From Lachnospiraceae bacterium (lineage in GTDB: Bacteria; Bacillota; Clostridia; Lachnospirales; Lachnospiraceae): a stretch of 6,455 bases of DNA. This document shows, one piece after another, positions 1 through 5,994 of the stretch; the stretch's first letter is position 1; the number at the start of each line of letters is the position of its first letter. A program made the position numbers and the translations under genes. The stretch covers positions 1 to 6,455 of the forward strand of contig JAJBTR010000390.1 in NCBI GenBank assembly GCA_020860745.1, in the 5' to 3' direction. The notes under the pieces are model-generated. The model searched no databases, was not told the origin of the DNA, and saw nothing but the letters and a program-made list of their open reading frames with translations.

Positions 1-1024
1 CGACGCCGCTGATCTTTTTCGTGCCGATCCGGATCAGATATTCTTTTCCGGCAAAAAGCAGCTCATCATCCATCCACAGCAGGGTCGCGCTTACTTTCTT
101 CGCCACGGGCAAACGGCCCGTGTTAGCGAGAACGCAGCCGCGGCTTACATCCACCTCGCGATCCAACTGAATGGTAATGGCCTGGCCGGCAACTGCCTCC
201 GGAACTTCGTCAAACCCGACATGTATCGCTTTTACATGCGCGGATTCCCCGCCGGGAAGCACGGTAAGCTCCTGCCCTTTCACTACACAGCCGCTTTCCA
301 CCTGCCCCTGAAATCCCCGGAACGTATGATCCGGCCTGCACACACGCTGTACGGGAAGATAGAATGTATCCTGCTTTTCATCTTCCGACACATCAACTGT
401 CTCCAGATAATCCAGCAGCGTGCCGCCCTGATACCACGGCATGTGATTCAGCGCTTGAGTGATATTGTCCCCCTGCGTCGCGCTGACCGGTATGATTTTT
501 ACATGCTGCAGCCCCAGCTCCCCGGACAGGGTGTTAATATCTTTCCTGATTTCTTCAAAACGATTCTCCCGATAGTCTACCAGATCCATCTTGTTTACGG
601 CAAAGACAAAATAACGGATGCCCATCAGGGCGCAGATCCGCGCATGCCGCCGCGTCTGGGACAGGACGCCATGCTCCGCGTCCACCATGACCACCGCAAG
701 GCTTGCAAAAGAAGCGCCCACCGCCATGTTCCTCGTGTACTCCTCGTGGCCGGGTGTGTCGGCGGCAATAAAGCTGCGCCGCTCCGTCGTGAAATAGAGA
801 TAGGCCACGTCGATGGTAATGCCCTGCTCCCGCTCCGCGGTCAGTCCGTCTAAAAGGAGGGAATAGTCGATTTCACCTCCGTGGGAACCCACCTTGCTGT
901 CAAGGATCAGCGCTTTTTCCTGGTCGGCATACAGAAGCTTCGCGTCGTAAAGGATATGCCCGAGGAGAGTGGATTTTCCGTCGTCCACGCTCCCGCAGGT
1001 GATAAATTTCAATAAGCTGTTCAT
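1..1024 (-). CDS. cysN: Sulfate adenylyltransferase subunit 1, GTPase CysN (3' end outside window)
   Basis: CysN is the regulatory GTPase of heterodimeric ATP sulfurylase; GTP hydrolysis drives CysD to form APS and pyrophosphate from sulfate and ATP in the cytosol. The first 341 residues are present and the frame is open to the window edge, so the C-terminus is missing (E. coli CysN is about 475 residues). All translational-GTPase motifs are visible: the P-loop CGSVDDGKST (10-19), the switch I segment AEREQGITID (63-72), DTPGH (89-93), NKMD (144-147) and a VSA motif near 180-182. These are followed by the start of the beta-barrel domains (about 221 onward). The ATG overlaps the cysD stop by one base (TGATG), and a GGGAGGG site lies 9 nt upstream, which fixes the start and implies translational coupling. 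Whether an APS kinase domain (CysC) is fused downstream cannot be seen. The assignment is very secure. Confidence 0.96.
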   Translation of the reverse strand, partial: MNSLLKFITCGSVDDGKSTLLGHILYDAKLLYADQEKALILDSKVGSHGGEIDYSLLLDGLTAEREQGITIDVAYLYFTTERRSFIAADTPGHEEYTRNMAVGASFASLAVVMVDAEHGVLSQTRRHARICALMGIRYFVFAVNKMDLVDYRENRFEEIRKDINTLSGELGLQHVKIIPVSATQGDNITQALNHMPWYQGGTLLDYLETVDVSEDEKQDTFYLPVQRVCRPDHTFRGFQGQVESGCVVKGQELTVLPGGESAHVKAIHVGFDEVPEAVAGQAITIQLDREVDVSRGCVLANTGRLPVAKKVSATLLWMDDELLFAGKEYLIRIGTKKISGV

Positions 1025-1926
1025 CAGAAATATCCCTCCCTCTTTCGCTTTTCCATGCTGGCATTGCCACCGTCTTTATCAATCACACGGCTGGTACGCT
1101 CCGATTCCACGGAGCTTAAGGTCTCCTCGATTACCTGTTCCAGCGTCGTCGCGTGCGATTCAACGCCGCCCGAGAGCGGGTAGCAGCCCAGCGTGCGGAA
1201 ACGGACGCTTTTCATCTCCGGCACCTCGCTGGGAAGCAGCCGCATCCGGTCGTCGTCCACCATGATAATGTTGCCGTCCCGGTAAACCACCGGCCGCTCG
1301 GCCGCAAAGTACAGGGACACAATAGGGATATTTTCTCTCTTGATATATTGCCAGATATCCTTCTCCGTCCAGTTGGAAAGCGGGAAGACGCGGATGCTTT
1401 CCCCTTTGTAAAGCTCCGTGTTGAAAAGCTTCCAGACCTCCGGTCTCTGGTTTTTCGGATCCCAGGCCTGGGCAGCATTGCGGAAGGAAAAAATTCGCTC
1501 TTTTGCCCGGCTTTTTTCCTCGTCCCTCCGGCCGCCGCCGAAAGCCGCCGTGAAGCCATATTTCTCCAGAGCCTGTTTTAACGCCTGGGTTTTCATGATA
1601 TCCGTATAGCTGGCGCCGTGGTCAAACGGGTTGATGCCCGCCCTGACGCCATCCTCGTTGATATACTCCAGCATCTCGATGCCGAGCTCCGTCGCTCTTT
1701 TATCACGGAACTCGATCATCTCGTGAAACTTCCATGTCGTGTTGACATGCAAAAACGGAAACGGCGGTTTCTCCGGGTAAAACGCTTTCAGCGCCAGATG
1801 CAGCATCACGGAGCTGTCCTTCCCGATGGAATACAGCATTACGGGCTTTTCGCACTCCGCAACTACTTCCCGGATGATATAAATCGCCTCCGCCTCCAGT
1901 TCATCCAAATGTGACAATCCATTCAT
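1024..1926 (-). CDS. cysD: Sulfate adenylyltransferase subunit 2, CysD
   Basis: CysD is the catalytic subunit of ATP sulfurylase, making APS from sulfate and ATP in complex with CysN. At 300 residues it has the normal family length (E. coli about 302). It is an adenine-nucleotide alpha-hydrolase: the PP-loop variant SIGKDSS is at 33-39, [15 protein letters not shown] at 130-144, [14 protein letters not shown] at 244-257, and the C-terminal run ending in KREGYF is typical of the family. Residue 62 in the HVNTTWKF segment is Asn where I recall Asp in E. coli CysD (HVDT); whether this matters is unknown. The start at 1926 is preceded by AGGAG about 10 nt upstream. An in-frame ATG 7 codons further upstream is separated from it by a TAG stop and can be excluded. 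It lies 29 nt after aprB and overlaps cysN by 1 nt, so it is almost certainly co-transcribed with both. Confidence 0.97.
   Translation of the reverse strand: MNGLSHLDELEAEAIYIIREVVAECEKPVMLYSIGKDSSVMLHLALKAFYPEKPPFPFLHVNTTWKFHEMIEFRDKRATELGIEMLEYINEDGVRAGINPFDHGASYTDIMKTQALKQALEKYGFTAAFGGGRRDEEKSRAKERIFSFRNAAQAWDPKNQRPEVWKLFNTELYKGESIRVFPLSNWTEKDIWQYIKRENIPIVSLYFAAERPVVYRDGNIIMVDDDRMRLLPSEVPEMKSVRFRTLGCYPLSGGVESHATTLEQVIEETLSSVESERTSRVIDKDGGNASMEKRKREGYF
1034..1040 (-). promoter_or_regulatory. Shine-Dalgarno site for cysN inside the cysD 3' end
   Basis: GGGAGGG on the minus strand sits 9 nt before the cysN ATG and within the last codons of cysD. With the TGATG overlap it supports coupled translation of the two subunits, in keeping with their heteromeric complex. 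Confidence 0.7.
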
Positions 1927-1953
1927 AACAATCTAACTCCTATCCATAACAAT
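1924..1953. repeat. 9-bp direct repeat flanking the cysD Shine-Dalgarno
   Basis: CATAACAAT (plus strand) occurs at 1924-1932 and again at 1945-1953. One copy contains the cysD start codon and the other a decoy ATG that opens a four-codon frame ending in TAG. The AGGAG of cysD lies between the copies. It may be a small duplication that created the present leader, or simple chance in an A/T-rich spacer. Confidence 0.5.
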
Positions 1954-1955
1954 TA

Positions 1956-2267
1956 CTAGTACCGGTTCGCATCCCGCCTGTCTGTCTCAATGACCACCTC
2001 CTTTTCATCCGCTTTTCGGATATGCCACCGGAGGATATCGCCCCTTTTTTCCACATTCATCACGCTGCCTCCGCCACCGATGTCCGCACCAAGGAAAAAG
2101 TCAATGGCTCCGGCCGGGCACTCCTTGATGCAGGAAGCACAGCCCCAGCAGTCGCGCGGGTAATCCATGTGAGCGCATCCGTCCGCCACTGAAATCAGCG
2201 TTCCGGGGCAGACCGCAGCACAACTGCCGCAGCCGATGCAGCGTTCACGGTTGATTCGTATACTCAT
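1956..2267 (-). CDS. aprB: APS reductase beta subunit, 2x[4Fe-4S] ferredoxin-like (AprB type)
   Basis: This is the small iron-sulfur partner of the flavoprotein encoded just upstream, passing electrons to its FAD for reduction of APS to sulfite and AMP. Its 103 residues carry two complete cluster motifs: CIGCGSCAAVCP (Cys10, 13, 16, 20) and CWGCASCIKECP (Cys40, 43, 46, 50). A further Cys31 is not part of either motif. After the clusters a tail of about 50 residues (GADIGGGGS at 60-68, then an alternating charged strand-like segment) goes beyond a plain bacterial ferredoxin and fits AprB, although it is shorter than the AprB of dissimilatory sulfate reducers as I recall it. AAAAAAAGGAG ending 7 nt before the ATG is a strong ribosome site and fixes the start. 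It is followed by cysD after 29 nt. Identification as AprB relies on the motifs plus position; a generic ferredoxin is the alternative. Confidence 0.9.
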   Translation of the reverse strand: MSIRINRERCIGCGSCAAVCPGTLISVADGCAHMDYPRDCWGCASCIKECPAGAIDFFLGADIGGGGSVMNVEKRGDILRWHIRKADEKEVVIETDRRDANRY

Positions 2268-2346
2268 ACACGTTCTCCTTTTTTTCTCTTTCTGTGAAAG
2301 TCCAGGAATCCTGGCCGTAAGGCGCAGGATGACTGATTACTTTCAT
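2245..2346 (-). CDS. Possible 33-residue small ORF between aprA and aprB
   Basis: An ATG at 2346 opens 33 codons that end at 2245, overlapping the first 23 bases of aprB in another frame. The peptide begins MKVISHPAPYGQDSW and continues TFTEREKKENVYEYTNQP; the acidic/basic second half is encoded by the purine-rich aprB ribosome site, so part of its composition is forced. It is in the same frame as aprA but lies beyond two stops (TGA, TAA). An AGGTG stands about 11 nt before the ATG, which is a poor ribosome site. I recognise no family. It could be a coupled leader that keeps ribosomes near aprB, a micro-protein, or merely an open stretch. Confidence 0.2.
   Translation of the reverse strand: MKVISHPAPYGQDSWTFTEREKKENVYEYTNQP
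2288..2314. other. Two adjacent short palindromes in the aprA-aprB gap
   Basis: The 112-nt gap 2268-2379 contains two perfect dyads one base apart: CTTTCTGTGAAAG (2288-2300, 5-bp arms, 3-nt centre) and CCAGGAATCCTGG (2302-2314, 6-bp arms around one base). In RNA they could form two small hairpins just before the aprB ribosome site. Neither is a convincing intrinsic terminator: the stems are short, and on the transcribed strand the following tract is A/G-rich rather than U-rich. They could be a weak RNA stability or processing signal that adjusts the aprA:aprB ratio, or an operator. The dyads are seen directly; their function is speculation. Confidence 0.4.
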
Positions 2347-2379
2347 GTATGCAACGGCACCTAGCAAAGTCTTTTACCA

Positions 2380-4251
2380 TCAACCATCGTCAGACATGGT
2401 ATCCGTATGCCGGAATTCGTTTTCCGTCACAATCTCTCTCCACAAAGCTTCATGCTTTCCATCCTTTATGCGGGAGTTCAGATAGGCAAAACACTCCGGA
2501 TTTTTCCCGGGGTAATCCTGATTTTCCCCGAAAATATGCCATCTGGTTTCTCTGCGGTTCAGAAGATGGAAAATCAGCGTCTTACAGACCGTCAGCCGGT
2601 CCCGCAGTTCATACACAAAAAGCAGTTCATGCATGTTCGAGGCAGCCAGGCGCTCCGTCAGGGCAGCTAACCGGTCGATCTCCGCATCCGCCAGGCGAAG
2701 CCGCTGCTCCGTATAAGCGTAATGGGTGGAGATACCGCCCGCATACTCATCCATGACTTTTTGTATCCGCTCCTCCAGCTCCTCCGCCGTGTATGGTGCG
2801 TTCGTCTCGCTGAGGATGTGGGCATAAGTATTAAGGACAACGTCGGCCTGTTTTCGTAAAAGCGACCCCGTTCCCTGATCGGTTTCCGTGGTTCCGTCCG
2901 TTCCTGCTTTTCCGTCCGATTCTGTTTTCCCATCGGTTTCTGTTTTCCCGTCTGCATTTGTCCCGGCAGCCGGATCCGATTCTGCTGTGCCACATCCGCT
3001 TTTTGCTGCAGGAGCACCAGCAGATTCTTCCCGCGCAGCATCCGCGGATTGCAGTGAGACGAGAATACTCTCCGCCGCGATTTTCCCCTCCGCCAGAGCG
3101 CCGGTAACGTATTTCTGCGGGTAGCCGCCCGCCACATCCCCTGCGGCATACAGTCCGCGGATCGTCGTCTCCCTGCGGGTATCCACCCAATATCCGCTGG
3201 CGGTATGCCCTCCTACGACATAGGGTTCCGTCCCCTCAATCTCCACATTCTGCGCTGCGGGACCCGCACCCTGTTCCATCCATTTCAGGGTCTGGGCCGG
3301 ACACATGTTCAGATAGGCTTTCAGGAGTTCCTCCTGCTGCTGTCTGGAGATACCGCTCGTTTTCAGATAGCAGGGACCGTTTCCGAGACGATTTTCCATC
3401 ACGGTTCCGTAGATTCGTTCGCTGGTGGTGATGCCGTACTGATTCTCATACATATATCCCTTTGCATTGACCTGCCGGGCGCCGACTCCCTGTGCAATGG
3501 TTCCGGTCGGCGCGATGGTGTCCTTGCACCGCAGCGCGACAAAACGCATCTCAAAAGAGGTCATCTCCGCTCCTGCACGAATCCCCATGGCGTACCCCGC
3601 TCCGGTAAGAAACGGCGGGTACCACATTTTATGTCTGGAAAACCCGGGATTATTGGGCTTATACAGCCCCGCGGCGCCTCCCGTCGCCACCAGCACGGCT
3701 CTGGCCCGGATGATGTAAGCTTTCCGCTCTGTCACGGAAAATCCAACCGCTCCGTAAACTCTATTATGTTCCACCAGCAGGTCTGTGATGTTGACCCGGT
3801 TCAGCACTGTCACGCGTTCTGACTGCTGCACAGCGTCCGCGAGGATCGGTTTGATATTTTCCCCGTTGATCTTGATATTGCGGTTTCCACGGGACACGTA
3901 TTTTCCATTTTCATCCTTCAAAATGGCCAGCCCCAGCTGCTCCAGGTCCGCTGTGACTTCATTAAATAATTCTGCCGCCGTCAGCAGAAGATCCTGCCGC
4001 ACGATTCCCGCTGCATCCTTCGCCGCGTAATCCGCATAATCCTGCGGCGTCCTGCCCTCTGTGATATAAGCGTTCAGTGCGTTGACGCCTGCCGCCAGGC
4101 AGCCGCTGCGGCGGATATCCGCTTTCTCCGCGATCAGAACGGACAGCGCTGATTTCCGGCTGAGCGTCAGGGCGGCATAGCATCCCGCTGTTCCACCGCC
4201 GATAATCAGGACATCTGTATCAATCTGACGCGTCTCAAGTATATGTTCCAT
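2380..4251 (-). CDS. aprA: APS reductase alpha subunit, FAD-dependent (AprA type)
   Basis: This flavoprotein of the fumarate reductase/succinate dehydrogenase superfamily would reduce APS to sulfite and AMP with electrons from the adjacent 4Fe-4S subunit. From the start at 4251 it has 623 residues. Motifs: an N-terminal dinucleotide fold VLIIGGGTAGCYAA (14-27), RRSG (47-50), ATGGAAGLY (189-197), SFEMRFVALRCKD (232-244) whose Arg236/Arg241 probably correspond to the substrate-contacting Arg region of AprA, GGHTASGYW (347-355) with a candidate active-site His349, and the second FAD motif RGLYAAGDVAGG (365-376). The helical C-terminal domain follows from about 463. Residues 399-462 form a hydrophilic, low-complexity linker with six-residue tandem repeats. 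I chose ATG 4251 because AAAAGG lies 8 nt upstream; the ATG at 4269 (629 residues) has no ribosome site. Another fumarate-reductase-like enzyme is the alternative, but the aprB-cysD-cysN context argues for APS reductase. Confidence 0.92.
   Translation of the reverse strand: MEHILETRQIDTDVLIIGGGTAGCYAALTLSRKSALSVLIAEKADIRRSGCLAAGVNALNAYITEGRTPQDYADYAAKDAAGIVRQDLLLTAAELFNEVTADLEQLGLAILKDENGKYVSRGNRNIKINGENIKPILADAVQQSERVTVLNRVNITDLLVEHNRVYGAVGFSVTERKAYIIRARAVLVATGGAAGLYKPNNPGFSRHKMWYPPFLTGAGYAMGIRAGAEMTSFEMRFVALRCKDTIAPTGTIAQGVGARQVNAKGYMYENQYGITTSERIYGTVMENRLGNGPCYLKTSGISRQQQEELLKAYLNMCPAQTLKWMEQGAGPAAQNVEIEGTEPYVVGGHTASGYWVDTRRETTIRGLYAAGDVAGGYPQKYVTGALAEGKIAAESILVSLQSADAAREESAGAPAAKSGCGTAESDPAAGTNADGKTETDGKTESDGKAGTDGTTETDQGTGSLLRKQADVVLNTYAHILSETNAPYTAEELEERIQKVMDEYAGGISTHYAYTEQRLRLADAEIDRLAALTERLAASNMHELLFVYELRDRLTVCKTLIFHLLNRRETRWHIFGENQDYPGKNPECFAYLNSRIKDGKHEALWREIVTENEFRHTDTMSDDG
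2881..2952 (-). repeat. 18-bp tandem repeat (about 4 units) within aprA
   Basis: On the minus strand four consecutive 18-base units encode DGKTET, DGKTES, DGKAGT and DGTTET, followed by a decayed fifth (DQGTGS). The array lies in the linker between the FAD/substrate domains and the C-terminal helical domain of AprA (residues 434-457). Because the unit is a multiple of three, copy-number change would not break the frame. Third-position differences show the units have diverged. Confidence 0.8.
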
Positions 4252-4259
4252 TTCCAATT

Positions 4260-4265
4260 CCTTTT
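4260..4265 (-). promoter_or_regulatory. Shine-Dalgarno site choosing the aprA start at 4251
   Basis: AAAAGG on the minus strand is 8 nt before the ATG at 4251. It falls inside the extra six codons that a start at 4269 would include, and no purine-rich site stands correctly before 4269. This favours the shorter N-terminus, which brings the first residues close to the FAD-binding strand. Confidence 0.55.
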
Positions 4266-4269
4266 CCAT

Positions 4270-4446
4270 ACATAATGCGCAATGTTACTCATACTGTCCT
4301 CCGCAAGGCTGTTCTTTCATTCCAAAACATTGTAATCTGCGTCACCATATGTGCTGCACAGTAAACATGAATTACTTTTTCGAAAGACTACAGAGCATTC
4401 CATTTTCAACGTATCCGCCTTTGTACAGCCTGATCTATTTCAGGAA
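4270..4446. other. 177-nt sulfatase-aprA intergenic region, no gene found
   Basis: This is the widest gap in the window and is visibly richer in A/T than the flanking genes. It holds an 11-bp perfect palindrome TGTGCTGCACA (4350-4360), an 8-bp palindrome TTTCGAAA (4378-4385) and a weak 6-bp stem CCTGAT/ATCAGG just at the sulfatase stop with no U-run after it. I find no intrinsic terminator, no convincing -35/-10 pair (a lone TACAAT lacks a partner) and no S-box, T-box or other riboswitch signature that I recognise. A 28-codon open frame within it lacks a ribosome site. Confidence 0.5.
4290..4302 (-). promoter_or_regulatory. Strong Shine-Dalgarno plus ATG, out of frame with aprA
   Basis: GGAGG (4302-4298) is followed after 5 nt by ATG (4292-4290). 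This opens a 28-codon frame (ending TGA at 4206-4208) that runs across the aprA start in a different frame. The peptide, MSNIAHYVWKRNWKWN and so on, resembles nothing I know. It may be a leader peptide affecting aprA initiation, or a relic of an earlier start. Confidence 0.3.
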
Positions 4447-5967
4447 TCAGGGCATCCACTCGAGTCCCGGCCAGTTCTCACACTCTGTATTTTTCTGCGG
4501 TTTTCCCGGTGTGGTGCGCCCGTTTTTTACGTAAGAAGCCGCCAGCCTGGTCAGTTCCTCTTCAATCTCAGGACGGAGTCCGTAAAGATTATTTTGCTCC
4601 CGGATGTCTGTCGCCAAATCGTAAAGCTGATACGGTGTATCGTCTCCGGGTATCCCGCTTGCGGGGATCTTCGCCTCCGGCCCCATGCCGCCGGAACCCG
4701 GGCAGAACTCCAGCTTCCACTTTCCGCGGCGGAGAGAGTAGTTTGCCACAGAATGATGCATCACATCCTCCCGTATGGGCTCTGTCCCGCCTTCCCAGAC
4801 AGATAATGCGGAAAAGGAGTCCTCCCCGGCGTCGTCCCCATAGGTAAATCCCGTAATCTCCGCAATGGTCGCGAACACATCGGTCAGGCAGGTCATCTGG
4901 TCCCGCTCGGCTCCGGCCGGCACATGCCCCGGCCAGCGGACGATAAACGGTATACGGTGACCGCCCTCCCAGATATCGCTTTTCTTCCCGCGATAAATAT
5001 AACTCGGGTTGTGGCCCAACTCTTTCAGTGTCGGATAATCTGCGATTCCGGAGCAGCCGTTATCGCTGGTGAAAATCAGAATGGTGTCATCCGCAATCCC
5101 TTTTTCATGCAGCTTCTCGTCCAGTTTTCCTACAAATCCATCCACCTGCAGGACAAAATCCCCGTACCTGCCGATTCCGGATTTCTCCTGATACTCCGGC
5201 GCAGGCAGGAGCGGCCCATGAACCGCCGGGGTCGGATAATAGATAAAGAACGGCTGGTCTTTTCCGGCATAATCATCCACCAGGGAAAGCACCTTCGCAT
5301 CCATATCCGGAACTACTTTCGCGGGGTCGTGGCCGGACGCCGCAGGCCCGTACTCAACCTCCGTCTGCTGGGACGGTCCCACGCGGTCCAGCCTGCGCAC
5401 GCCAATCATATGATCCGGCGGGGTCAGCACATGGTCATTTTCGATATACACAAACGGCGGCTGATCCAGAGAAGCCGGAAGCCCGAAGAAATAGTCGAAT
5501 CCCCGCGTGTTCGGGCCGTCCGCAATCGGCGCCGTAAAATCAATGCCCGCCGCGCATTTGTCCTGATCGCCGTTGGGGTCTTCATATGTCTCCGGCAAAG
5601 TATAGTCATCCTTCACGGTCCAGTTCATTCCCAGATGCCACTTCCCGACACAGGCGGTGCGATACCCCTGCTTTTGCAGGAACGATCCGATGGTCTCTCT
5701 CCCTTCCTCGATCAGAGGACTGGACTGCCCCGGAAGCACGCCTCTTTTTAAGCGCGATCTCCAGTTGTAGCGGCCGGTCAGAAGCCCGTAGCGGGAAGGT
5801 GTGCAGAGCGCCGAGGACGCGTGGCAATCCGTGTTGCGCAGACCCTCTGCCGCCACCGCGTCAATGTGTTCCGTCCGGATCTTGGAATCCGGGTTAAAAC
5901 AGGACAGATCGCCGTAACCTAGATCGTCCGTCAAAATCAGTATAATGTTCGGTTTTTCCTTTGCCAT
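4447..5967 (-). CDS. Cysteine-type (type I) sulfatase, cytoplasmic
   Basis: This alkaline-phosphatase-superfamily sulfatase (S1 family) hydrolyses sulfate esters to alcohol plus sulfate. At 506 residues it is a full-length enzyme. The signature CTPSRYGLLTG (55-65) places Cys55 for conversion to formylglycine; in anaerobes a radical-SAM maturase (anSME) does this. Other expected residues are visible: calcium ligands Asp14/Asp15 (TDDLGYGD) and Asp302/Asn303 (TSDNG), Lys109/His111 (GKWHLG), His250 (PAVHGPL) and Lys328/Lys329 before WEGG (333-336). The N-terminus (MAKEKPNIILILTDD) goes straight into the first strand with no signal peptide, so the enzyme should act in the cytosol on an imported substrate. 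GGGAGG 8 nt before the ATG fixes the start. The motif GFDYFFGLPASLDQPPFVYI (157-176) recalls glycan sulfatases of Bacteroides, but I cannot name a substrate. It follows the JAMM gene by 27 nt, and the sulfate-activating genes come next. Confidence 0.94.
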   Translation of the reverse strand: MAKEKPNIILILTDDLGYGDLSCFNPDSKIRTEHIDAVAAEGLRNTDCHASSALCTPSRYGLLTGRYNWRSRLKRGVLPGQSSPLIEEGRETIGSFLQKQGYRTACVGKWHLGMNWTVKDDYTLPETYEDPNGDQDKCAAGIDFTAPIADGPNTRGFDYFFGLPASLDQPPFVYIENDHVLTPPDHMIGVRRLDRVGPSQQTEVEYGPAASGHDPAKVVPDMDAKVLSLVDDYAGKDQPFFIYYPTPAVHGPLLPAPEYQEKSGIGRYGDFVLQVDGFVGKLDEKLHEKGIADDTILIFTSDNGCSGIADYPTLKELGHNPSYIYRGKKSDIWEGGHRIPFIVRWPGHVPAGAERDQMTCLTDVFATIAEITGFTYGDDAGEDSFSALSVWEGGTEPIREDVMHHSVANYSLRRGKWKLEFCPGSGGMGPEAKIPASGIPGDDTPYQLYDLATDIREQNNLYGLRPEIEEELTRLAASYVKNGRTTPGKPQKNTECENWPGLEWMP

Positions 5968-5994
5968 TGCTTTTTCCTCCCTGATTTTTGGTCA

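Noticed and set aside
221..853. 210-codon plus-strand open frame opposite cysN
   Set aside because: It is antisense to a region with every GTPase motif of CysN; its translation shows no recognisable domain and a Pro/Arg/His-rich composition typical of shadow frames.
2866..3057. CRISPR-like or mobile-element repeat in aprA
   Set aside because: The 18-bp units are contiguous, in frame and coding, without spacers, inverted ends or transposase; it is a coding minisatellite.
3205..3822. 205-codon plus-strand open frame opposite aprA
   Set aside because: It is an antisense shadow of conserved AprA sequence with no motif of its own.
2380..4251. AprA as a generic fumarate reductase or L-aspartate oxidase
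   Set aside because: The adjacent AprB-type ferredoxin and cysDN, and the SFEMRFVALRCKD segment resembling AprA, favour APS reductase.
4330..4336. TACAAT (minus strand) as a -10 for an aprA promoter
   Set aside because: No acceptable -35 hexamer lies 16-18 bases upstream; a single hexamer match is expected by chance in A/T-rich DNA.
4294..4400. 28-codon minus-strand frame (MECSVVFRKSNS...) inside the sulfatase-aprA gap
   Set aside because: It has no properly spaced ribosome site and no recognisable similarity; length alone is not evidence in a 177-nt gap.
4425..4452. CCTGAT/ATCAGG stem at the end of the sulfatase gene as a terminator
   Set aside because: It has only six base pairs, an 11-nt loop and no U-tract afterwards on the transcribed strand.
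4924..5751. 275-codon plus-strand open frame opposite the sulfatase
   Set aside because: It lies wholly within the well-supported sulfatase gene, has an Arg/Ile-rich composition and shows no domain or ribosome site that would support it.
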